Assembly (NCBI RefSeq): GCF_029946505.1
Contig: NZ_JARZHG010000017.1
Location: forward strand, 124,001-188,000
DNA: 64,000 bases
Direction: 5' to 3'
Source of the DNA: Polyangium sp. y55x31
GTDB taxonomy: Bacteria > Myxococcota_A > Polyangia > Polyangiales > Polyangiaceae
In this document: piece after piece, positions 54,490 to 62,177 of the stretch
How the letters are laid out: every line of letters begins with the position of its first letter
How positions within the stretch are numbered: position 1 is the stretch's first letter
The notes under the pieces: model-generated
What the model was told of the DNA's origin: nothing
Seen by the model: the letters and a program-made list of their open reading frames with translations, nothing else
Database searches by the model: none
Program-made: the position numbers and the translations under genes

Positions 54490-54815
54490 TCATCCGGCCA
54501 CCGTGGCCGCCCCGGACTCCTGCTTCTGGTGTGAGCTTGCTCCTGAGTTGCGAAGTACGTCTTCTGCTCGCGCATGGGCATCCACCTGGCCCCATCGGGC
54601 CTCGGGAGGACCTGCCCAGCCCTGTGCTGGATGCAGATCCCCCCTCACTGGGCTCAGTGTGTTGAGAGGGCCCTTCGTCCGGAGGATTCGACACATCACA
54701 CCAACAAAGGTGGGATAATGTAGGCATCTCGAACGCCTCCATCGCCAGTGACTCGCTCCTCCCGGTTGACATGCCGGGCACTTCCCCGTGCCATGGGAAG
54801 CATGATCACGAGGTG
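54490..54815. repeat. right arm of the inverted repeat
   Basis: Reverse complement of the 53578-53850 segment with scattered changes. On the minus strand it carries a frame starting at 54581 (MPMREQKTYFATQEQAHTR) that runs on through DDVDEYDEYEGGPGIIEV and stops being recognisable at the Vsr fragment. Its right end reaches into the start of the SpvB/RHS gene. Confidence 0.75.
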
Positions 54816-57800
54816 TGGGGGCTCTCGGGGTTGGGCGCGGCGAACGCTGCTTCTTTGGGTGCTCGGGGTTGTCCTCGGCAGCGGTTGCCTTCTAGGTCCG
54901 CCCCTGGGCTCCTACGAGATTCTGATCTGCCCCACACCCGACGAGGTCCCCAACCCCTTCCCGGCGGAGCTTCCCGCGGGCACGACGTCCCCCGCGGGCC
55001 GCATCGAGGGACGCTTCTCCGCGACGCACACCGGAGAGGCCCGCTACGAGATGCCGCTCGTCGTGCCGCCGGGCCGGGCCGGGGTCGAGCCAAAGCTCGC
55101 CGTCACGTACGACAGCGCGGCCGGGGATGGGCCGCTCGGGATGGGATTCGCGGTCGCGGGCTTCTCGGTCGTCACTCGCTGCCCGAAGAACATTGCGCAG
55201 GACGGGGAGCTCCGAGGCGTCCGATACGATGACGCCGACGCCTTCTGCCTCGACGGCCGCCGCCTCGTCGAGGTGGGCGGGGGCATGGGCTCCCGCGAGT
55301 ACCGCACCTTTCCCGATACCTTCGTCAAGGTGGTCGCCGAGCTCCCGATGGGCTGGAACTCCGCGCACGGGCCGCAGCAGTTCCGGGCCTATACGAAGGA
55401 CGGGCTGATCCTGACGTATGGCGGCACGGCCGATGGCCGCCCGACAACACCCTCGGGCGCTGCGCGTGCCTGGTGGCTCACGCGAGCCGAGGATCGCAGC
55501 GGAAACTTCGTCGCTTACCATTACCGCAACGAGTCCGGCGAGACCGTCCCGGACCTCATCGAATACACGGGGCATCCGGATGCAGCGCCGACCCGGAAGA
55601 TCGAGTTCGACTACGAGAAGAGGCCCAAACCCGCGCAGCACGTCTCCTTCAGCCACGGCGTGGCGCTCCGAAGCACGCTGCGCCTCCTACGCATTCGTAC
55701 GCGCGCCGAGGGCCAGCTCGTCCGGGAGTACCGATTCGCGCAGAGCGCGAGCACGACGACGGGGCGCATGCTGCTCGACAAGCTCGAGGAATGCGCCGCC
55801 GACGGCGTCTGCAAGCCGCCGACGCTCTTCGCGTGGAACACGCCCGCGCCAAGCTTCGAGGACGTGACGACGCCGCTGCTCCTGCCCACCTCGCCGCGGG
55901 CGTCCGTCATGCCGATGGACGTGACGGGCGACGGGCTCGACGACCTCGTGGTGATGGATCTCCCCCCGTGGAACGCGAATGCAGGACAGACGCCGCGGAC
56001 CGAGGTCAAGGTCTCGATCAACCGAGGCCCCGACGCGCAGTCGCCATTCTTCCAGCCCTTCACGGTCGGCGCGGAGCGTGTCCACTACGCAGAGGACCTC
56101 GCGGCCATGAAGATCCCCGAGCCGGAGGCAGCCACGCCACTCGATTACAACCACGATGGGCGTACGGATCTGCTGCTGCACGATATCTATGGCCGCGGTC
56201 CCATCTGGAAGCTCTTGATCCAGCAGAAGGACCAATCGTTTTCCTTGTTGCAGACGAGCATCGAGCGTCATTTCCCGTCGATCGAGTACGTGGGGCCCGG
56301 CGTCAACCGACAAGACGCCTCGGGCCACCTCGCAGACGTTGACGGCGACGGGATGGTCGATCTCCTCCAGTGTCGATGGATTGGCGCAACCGTCGAGTGG
56401 TTCTTGCATCGCTGGACGCCCGCAGGCTTCCAGACAACCGGAAAGCCATTGCCTGCGCTCGAGGCACAGCCATGCGACACCGAGATGTACACGGTCGACA
56501 TCGACGGCGACGGGACGACCGAGTTGCTGATGCGGGAGGCCAAGATTTCCTCGCTCCAAGCGCTTTACCTTTCCCGTTACATCATCGCGAAGTTCGATTC
56601 GGCTGGTGCGGTTACCCTCTCCGACGCTCATCTCGACGTACCTCCCAGCGAGCGCGCGATGCGTTTGCTCGACGTGAATGGCGACCGCCTGCCGGATGCG
56701 GTGCAATGGGGGTTCGGCAACGGGTTCCGCACGTTCCTCAACACCGGGGATGGGTTCTCCGAAGGCGTCCTCGCGCTCTTTGATCCGATCGTGCCCGTGG
56801 AAAAACACGCACATCTCGCGACCTCGATCGATCGGGAGGGCGACGGGCGGCAGGATCTTGTAATCCCGATCGAAACCTCGAGCGGGCCTCGATGGCGCAT
56901 CATGCGCTCGCTCGGAGACGGAACGTTCACGCTGGAGAACCCTGGAATCCCCTTCGACGCGGCGTTGACGGACGAAGGCGTGAAGCTCGCGGATCCGCAC
57001 GGTCCCCGCGTTCTCGACGCGGATGGAGACGGCGCGCACGACATCCTCTTGCCTGTCTCCGGTGCGTTCCACCTGTTCCGCAACCGCGCGAAGCACCCGG
57101 ATGTGCTGGTCGGGATCACGGACGGAATGAGTCCTCATCAGCCCGGAGAGCTGGGGCATCGGCCCAGCGTGGCGATTTCCTACGGCACGCTCGTCGATGG
57201 CAGCGTCGGGATCAACGCGCCACCGGGATCGTTCATCCACGATGCGTTCCCCTATGTCTCGCGATACGACGAGGGGAACGAATGCGAATACCCGGTCCGC
57301 TGCGTGGTCGGCCCGCGTCGCGTCGTGAAGGGGTACGAGCTCGACACGGGCGCCGCGAAGCCGAGGCGGTTCGGCGTGCGTTACCGCGATGCACGTTGGC
57401 ATCGCCTCGGGCGCGGTTTCCTCGGGTTCGGGATGCGGATCGTCGACGACCTCGACACGGAGGCTGGCGTCGCCGAGGTGTTCGATGTGGCCACGTGGGA
57501 CGAGGGGCTGCAAGCGTTTCCGTTCGCGCACCACGTGAAGAGTTCGTGGAGCTGGTTCCCCTCGAGAGAGCCCGAGAAGGACGACACGATCGAGGTCTCG
57601 TGGTCATCGTCAATCCTCGCGAATACCGCGACGAACGGCGGTGCAACGTATTTCATCGCGCCGATGGTTCGACGTGAGATCCGCGCGCAGGGCTCGTTCT
57701 GGGCCTACGAGACGCCGTTCGAGACGCCGGAGAGCTTCGCGCGGGATGCCATGCGAGGCGCGGCGCCGACAACGCGGATCCGCGACACGATCCATGTCGT

Positions 57801-59319
57801 CGGCAACGTGGACGCGTTCGGCAACGTGCTCGAGGAGAGCACGTACATCGGTCGAGATCACGGGCTCGCGTTCGTGCCGGCGAACACGTCGGAGTTCGCC
57901 GTCGACATCGAGCGGGTCTTCAAGAACAACGCGTCGAGTTGGATCATCGGGCAGCGTTCGGACGAGACCGCATGCAGCACGGCAGGCGGAGCGACGGCGT
58001 GCACGACGACGCACCAGGAATACGACTCGCTCGGTCGACTGCGCAAAATCGAGGTCGAGAGCGAGGGAGATACGGAGACGAAGCTCACCGTCGGGCTCAC
58101 GCGCGATGCGTTCGGCAACGTGATCAGGACGGGCGCGAAGGACGCCTTCGAGGGGCACCGCGGCACGTGCGTTTCGTATGACGAGCAAGGGATTTATCCG
58201 TTCTCCCGGAAGAACGCGCTCGGGCACATCTCGTACGAGCGGTACGACGCGGGGACGGGCGCGCTGCTCGCCGAGGTGGATCCAAATTCGCTCGTGACGG
58301 CGTGGGCGATCGATGGGTTTGGGCGTGTCACGCGAGAGGTTCGGCCGGATGGCATCGAGACCATCGTCAAGCGCGCGGTCGCGCAGGATGCGGCGACGGG
58401 CGCGCGGCATCTTGCGATCACCAGCGCTTCGGCCGGGTGGGGCGAGGAAACGGCGGAGCTCGACCAGCTCGGGCGCACGGTGCGGGCCTGGTCGTCGGGT
58501 GTGTCGGTGCCGGGGCAGCTCGCGCCGCGGGTACTACGCGAGGTGGTCTACGATGACCTCGGCGAGCAGGTGGCCAAGGAGTTCGTGCCTGATGCGGAGA
58601 CCGTGCCGCCAGCGGCGCGGACGTATGTGGTGCGCTCGTACGATGCGATCGGCCGCGTGAAGCGCGAGGTGTCGCCCTGGGGCGCGGTGACCGAGACGAC
58701 GTACGATGGCGAGAAGGTCATCACCAAGAATGCTCGCGGGTTCGTCACGGAGACGACGCTCGATAGCCTCGGGCGGCCGGTGCTCGTGGTCGACGAGGAG
58801 AAGGGGCGAACGCAATACGAGTACGGATCGACAGGGCTGCGCAAGGTGATCGATCCCGGCGAGGCCGAGACGGTCTTCGAGCGCGACGGGCTCGGGCGGG
58901 TGCGGTTTCTGAAGGACCCGGATCGCGGCGACTCGGAGACGCATTACAACGGCTTCGGCGAGGTACGATGGTCTAAGGACGCGCTCGGGCGCGAGGTGCA
59001 CCTCCACCACGACCGGCTCGGGCGCCTCTACCTGCGCGAGGATGCGGACGGGGAGACGCATTGGATCTGGGATCTCGCGCTAACAGCCCGTGGATCTACG
59101 CCACCCCAATCGCGATCCCAACATCCCGCCCATGGCCCGGCGGCATCCCGTCCCACGCAGCCCGGGAAAATCGTGCCAATTGCCTCGGCATGCGCCGTAC
59201 CAGAGCCACCATGGCGGCCCATATCACCAAGATCGCAAGGGCAAAGCCCTTCCGGGCCGCGGCCAGGCCCCGCGGAGTCCCAGAGCCGAGAATTTGGCGT
59301 AGCACGAGCCCCAAGTTGA
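54802..59319 (+). CDS. SpvB/RHS-repeat lipoprotein, truncated by an IS
   Basis: A very large secreted protein. After an N-terminal signal with a lipoprotein-like Cys (GVVLGSGC), residues ~40-340 resemble the SpvB/TcB N-terminal domain. FG-GAP/VCBS-type repeats with DVTGDGLDD, DYNHDGRTD, DVDGDGMVD and DIDGDGTTE (calcium-binding loops) form a propeller-like region. RHS repeats follow from ~1080 (YDSLGRL, RDAFGNV, YDAIGRV, RDGLGRV, HDRLGRL). Native coding ends at ~59079, where an insertion sequence begins; the last ~80 residues are IS-derived. The RHS core end and C-terminal toxin tip are therefore missing. Starts at 54793 or 54802 are both possible. Such proteins deliver toxins or act in cell contact. 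Confidence 0.8.
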   Translation: MITRCGGSRGWARRTLLLWVLGVVLGSGCLLGPPLGSYEILICPTPDEVPNPFPAELPAGTTSPAGRIEGRFSATHTGEARYEMPLVVPPGRAGVEPKLAVTYDSAAGDGPLGMGFAVAGFSVVTRCPKNIAQDGELRGVRYDDADAFCLDGRRLVEVGGGMGSREYRTFPDTFVKVVAELPMGWNSAHGPQQFRAYTKDGLILTYGGTADGRPTTPSGAARAWWLTRAEDRSGNFVAYHYRNESGETVPDLIEYTGHPDAAPTRKIEFDYEKRPKPAQHVSFSHGVALRSTLRLLRIRTRAEGQLVREYRFAQSASTTTGRMLLDKLEECAADGVCKPPTLFAWNTPAPSFEDVTTPLLLPTSPRASVMPMDVTGDGLDDLVVMDLPPWNANAGQTPRTEVKVSINRGPDAQSPFFQPFTVGAERVHYAEDLAAMKIPEPEAATPLDYNHDGRTDLLLHDIYGRGPIWKLLIQQKDQSFSLLQTSIERHFPSIEYVGPGVNRQDASGHLADVDGDGMVDLLQCRWIGATVEWFLHRWTPAGFQTTGKPLPALEAQPCDTEMYTVDIDGDGTTELLMREAKISSLQALYLSRYIIAKFDSAGAVTLSDAHLDVPPSERAMRLLDVNGDRLPDAVQWGFGNGFRTFLNTGDGFSEGVLALFDPIVPVEKHAHLATSIDREGDGRQDLVIPIETSSGPRWRIMRSLGDGTFTLENPGIPFDAALTDEGVKLADPHGPRVLDADGDGAHDILLPVSGAFHLFRNRAKHPDVLVGITDGMSPHQPGELGHRPSVAISYGTLVDGSVGINAPPGSFIHDAFPYVSRYDEGNECEYPVRCVVGPRRVVKGYELDTGAAKPRRFGVRYRDARWHRLGRGFLGFGMRIVDDLDTEAGVAEVFDVATWDEGLQAFPFAHHVKSSWSWFPSREPEKDDTIEVSWSSSILANTATNGGATYFIAPMVRREIRAQGSFWAYETPFETPESFARDAMRGAAPTTRIRDTIHVVGNVDAFGNVLEESTYIGRDHGLAFVPANTSEFAVDIERVFKNNASSWIIGQRSDETACSTAGGATACTTTHQEYDSLGRLRKIEVESEGDTETKLTVGLTRDAFGNVIRTGAKDAFEGHRGTCVSYDEQGIYPFSRKNALGHISYERYDAGTGALLAEVDPNSLVTAWAIDGFGRVTREVRPDGIETIVKRAVAQDAATGARHLAITSASAGWGEETAELDQLGRTVRAWSSGVSVPGQLAPRVLREVVYDDLGEQVAKEFVPDAETVPPAARTYVVRSYDAIGRVKREVSPWGAVTETTYDGEKVITKNARGFVTETTLDSLGRPVLVVDEEKGRTQYEYGSTGLRKVIDPGEAETVFERDGLGRVRFLKDPDRGDSETHYNGFGEVRWSKDALGREVHLHHDRLGRLYLREDADGETHWIWDLALTARGSTPPQSRSQHPAHGPAASRPTQPGKIVPIASACAVPEPPWRPISPRSQGQSPSGPRPGPAESQSREFGVARAPS

Positions 59320-60619
59320 GCGCAGCGACATGGGCCAGGTAGCGTTTTCGCACGTTCTCTCGGCCCCTGACTCGGACCCTTCTCATTCCGCCCGTCTCGC
59401 ATGCATGGGCGAATGTTCGCTCGATGAACTCTCCTCGTTTGCGTTGGAGAGCGCGCCCCTTCGGACGACGTACGCGGTATCGATTTCCGTAAAACGCTTG
59501 CTGCATGTCCCAGCCCTTGTCCTCCCACTTGCGGACGGGCTGGCTCCTCTCCGGGACATAGGTGCGGTAGCCGGCCTCCTTCAACGATAGGAGCAGCTCG
59601 GCCTTGTGATATCCCTTGTCCGCCACGACCTCGATCACGGTGCGCTCGGGCTGCGCGTCGCTGCTGCCGCCCTCCGGGGGCGGCTCGTCATCCGAATCGC
59701 GGTCCTTGTCGCTTTTCGCCTGCTCGACATTCGTGCGCGCCTGCTCCAGGCTTTGCGCCATCGTCGCTGGGTCGGCCTGGTCCGCTGAATAGACCTCTGC
59801 GGCGACCACGACGCCGCTGCTCATGTCGACGACATGTTCGGTCTTGTAGGCCAATCGCGTGCGGCCATCCTTGAGCTTCGTGATGCGGGCATCTTCGTCC
59901 GTCGGGCTTTTCCAGTCGGTATTCGACGTCTTCTTTCCCTTGCGCTTGCGGTCGAGTCGCCGAGCATCCTCCACGGTCGGATTCTCGATGCCTTCCTCCT
60001 TCGCCAGCCGCTTGATGAAGCCCGCGTACACCTCACCCGTCTCGCGCCGCACGATCGCCTTCATCGAGGCATCCGCGCGGAGATACGTCGAGTCTACGCC
60101 CATGACTTTGCCCTGGAGAAGCCCGGAGCGATTAACCACCCCGAGCACGAACGCGAACATCGTCTCGAAGACCTCACTGCCGAGGCGCTTGCGCATCTTG
60201 GACAGCGTCGAATGATCGGGCACCGTTTCGCCAGGCAACAGTCCGAGAAACTCCCGCAGGGATAGCGAGTCCGAGCACCGCCATTCGAGCCCGCGCTCGG
60301 ACTCGATCCCCTCGAAAAAACCGACCAGCAGCATCCGGAAGTAAAGCCCCGGCGGGATCGACGGCCTGCCCGCCGTCCCGTCGGCCTCGAAATACTTCAC
60401 GCACGCCGCCTCCATGGCCCGGTCAAACCCGTTCTCGCGCAGAAGCTCGTTCAGCTTCTCGTAGAACCGGTGCCCCGGCGACCGCGGCAACGAAGGCGCC
60501 GCCACCCAAAGCGGCGCCTGCTTCTCCCGTCTTCGACCCATCGACATGACGCGGACAAACCTACCATCCCCTCCCGTCCCTGTCGATCGTCCTTCGGGAT
60601 AGGTCCACGGGCTGTTAGG
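59080..60619. mobile_element. IS1182-like insertion sequence
   Basis: A ~1540-bp element bounded by terminal inverted repeats CTAACAGCCCGTGGATC (left, 59080-59096) and CTAACAGCCCGTGGACC (right, read on the minus strand ending at 60619). It carries one leftward transposase gene whose stop lies within the left repeat. No clear target duplication is seen at the two junctions, and the host gene does not resume on the right, so flanking DNA was lost or rearranged. Confidence 0.85.
59096..60547 (-). CDS. IS1182/IS5-type DDE transposase
   Basis: A 483-residue transposase. The N-terminal DUF772-type helical domain (SDSLSLREFLGL, PDHSTLSKMRKRL) precedes a DDE catalytic domain: first Asp in MGVDSTYLRADAS, second in VVADKGYHK, Glu in GEFIERTFAHA. 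An acidic Ser/Asp-rich insert near 300-330 is unusual but not disabling. I start it at ATG 60547, inside the element; the open frame continues upstream past the right terminal repeat and that part is not element sequence. It appears intact. Confidence 0.88.
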   Translation of the reverse strand: MSMGRRREKQAPLWVAAPSLPRSPGHRFYEKLNELLRENGFDRAMEAACVKYFEADGTAGRPSIPPGLYFRMLLVGFFEGIESERGLEWRCSDSLSLREFLGLLPGETVPDHSTLSKMRKRLGSEVFETMFAFVLGVVNRSGLLQGKVMGVDSTYLRADASMKAIVRRETGEVYAGFIKRLAKEEGIENPTVEDARRLDRKRKGKKTSNTDWKSPTDEDARITKLKDGRTRLAYKTEHVVDMSSGVVVAAEVYSADQADPATMAQSLEQARTNVEQAKSDKDRDSDDEPPPEGGSSDAQPERTVIEVVADKGYHKAELLLSLKEAGYRTYVPERSQPVRKWEDKGWDMQQAFYGNRYRVRRPKGRALQRKRGEFIERTFAHACETGGMRRVRVRGRENVRKRYLAHVAALNLGLVLRQILGSGTPRGLAAARKGFALAILVIWAAMVALVRRMPRQLARFSRAAWDGMPPGHGRDVGIAIGVA

Positions 60620-60706
60620 GCGCGCCGGCCTCCACGACTTAGGGCGCAGAAGCGGCAACGGCGCGCACACTCCAATCGGCACGCGTATCGCACCCGTGAT
60701 GCCCCT

Positions 60707-61141
60707 ATGAGCCGACCGCTCCAAAGGATTCACCAGGTTTTACGCAGCGCCAGTGTTCTCCTGATCACGGGACCCGCCGTGTTGCTGGCTCCGACTTTGA
60801 ACGCGGATTCGGGCGAGATCACACATGACGAATCCACGAGCGAGACAGCTGACGAGATTCGGACGGGCGAATGCGAAGTTGGCAACGACACCGGGAAACA
60901 CTATACATTCCGGGATGGGCGTTTTCGCGTCTGCTGGATCAAGCGTCCAGGGCCCGCAGGAGTGTCTCAGAGTGAGTATTACTTGCGGAACGCAAGCGGC
61001 CGTCGCCGAAAGTTGAAAATCGCAATCAACAACTGGACCGACACCCATTGTCAGTGGATCGACGACGGCGAGCTATACCGCTTCGTTGTCGCAGATGTAC
61101 GCGGCGTTGGTTCCCCCCAGGACGTGGTCGGGTGCGACTAA
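60707..61141 (+). CDS. small secreted protein, unknown
   Basis: A 144-residue protein from the ATG at 60707. An N-terminal signal (basic start, then SASVLLITGPAVLLAPT) is followed by an acidic linker and a Cys-containing beta-rich domain (CEVGNDTGKHY, CWIKRP, CQWIDDGE). No family recognised and no strong ribosome site seen. It is the first gene right of the IS, and the frame upstream of the ATG is IS and junction sequence. Confidence 0.6.
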   Translation: MSRPLQRIHQVLRSASVLLITGPAVLLAPTLNADSGEITHDESTSETADEIRTGECEVGNDTGKHYTFRDGRFRVCWIKRPGPAGVSQSEYYLRNASGRRRKLKIAINNWTDTHCQWIDDGELYRFVVADVRGVGSPQDVVGCD

Positions 61142-61173
61142 CTCGCAGTCGGGCGGCGACGTGGCGGAGCTCG

Positions 61174-62172
61174 TCAGCGGGATCTTCTGAGTAGATCGAG
61201 AATCCGATCCACATGAATTCCTTCATTGCGAAAGAATCGATCTCTGGAGCCGGGCTCGGTTATCCAGCCTCCGCTGTGGTGCAGCGCGACTAGCTGCCAG
61301 TCCTTGTCGAAGACCGGTGAGCCTGACGAGCCTGGAAGCGTATCGGTCAAATATTGCACGCGCCCCGCACCGACATATTCGACCAGGTTGTGGAAGAACG
61401 AGAGCTGCTTCTGGTCCCCGCCGGGATGCTGGATGATGTTGACACGGTCGTCTCGCTTGATTGGAGCGGACCGAAGCGCGATTGCGCCCCACCGTGCGGT
61501 CGGGTTGCCGTGGACCTCGACGATCGTGCAGTCGTCCTCCTCGGAGGTCGCAAAGAAGGAGCCTGGATCGAGGCGCCCTTCTTCGACCTCTGCATCACGC
61601 CCGTCGGCGGTCTTTTGATGGTTGAAGTTGAGGATGGCGCCGGCGGCGGCCTCCCGATCTCGAAGCACGTGATGATTGGTGACCAGGAGGTCTTCCTCGA
61701 CGAGGAAACCCGTCCCAAGCGAGCCATCGGCCACCCTGATACGCGCAACCGCACGCGCGCATCGCATCCCTACTTCCAGGAAACTCACCGGCACGAGCGC
61801 GCTCTGCTTACCCCAGATTCTTTCGAGGGTCTGGCCACCACGGCCTTGCCAGCCGAGCGTGTTGATATTTGGGCCTTCAGCGTAACGAACGGCGGCGCCG
61901 TCAAGCAGTCGCAGCAGGGCTTCGTCGTGCGAATGCTCCTTGACGGCGAGGTCGAGCACAGCGGTCGGCCATCGCCCGCCTTGTCTCCGGGCCTCCTCCA
62001 GGATGTTGAACCATGTGACGTCGGCGCGGACGTGAAAGCCAATCCGGATCGGATTGAGGCCGACCTTGTCGACGAACAGGCGTGCATCTTCTATCGTTGG
62101 ATACTTGCGGGCCAATGTCTCCAGCCATGCCGCGCGCTCAATGTTGCATTGTAGGGCGTCACGATGAACCAT
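61174..62172 (-). CDS. trypsin-like protease with N-terminal effector-associated domain
   Basis: A 332-residue protein from the ATG at 62172, which has GGAGG eight bases ahead lying in the stop region of the upstream gene. Residues ~10-95 are an effector-associated domain: LARKYPTIEDARL, then ILEEARRQG and a LLRLLDG end. Residues ~130-330 are a trypsin-like serine protease with all three catalytic residues: His in VTNHHVL, Asp in EEDDCTIVEV, Ser in LPGSSGSPVF (~283). No signal peptide, so it acts in the cytoplasm. It should be recruited through homotypic contact with the matching domain of the WD40 protein next to it, and then cut a cellular or invader protein. Confidence 0.88.
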   Translation of the reverse strand: MVHRDALQCNIERAAWLETLARKYPTIEDARLFVDKVGLNPIRIGFHVRADVTWFNILEEARRQGGRWPTAVLDLAVKEHSHDEALLRLLDGAAVRYAEGPNINTLGWQGRGGQTLERIWGKQSALVPVSFLEVGMRCARAVARIRVADGSLGTGFLVEEDLLVTNHHVLRDREAAAGAILNFNHQKTADGRDAEVEEGRLDPGSFFATSEEDDCTIVEVHGNPTARWGAIALRSAPIKRDDRVNIIQHPGGDQKQLSFFHNLVEYVGAGRVQYLTDTLPGSSGSPVFDKDWQLVALHHSGGWITEPGSRDRFFRNEGIHVDRILDLLRRSR

Positions 62173-62177
62173 GTCCA

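Noticed and set aside
60548..60733. N-terminal extension of the transposase frame to 60733.
   Set aside because: It crosses the right terminal inverted repeat of the IS at 60619, so it cannot be part of the element's gene.
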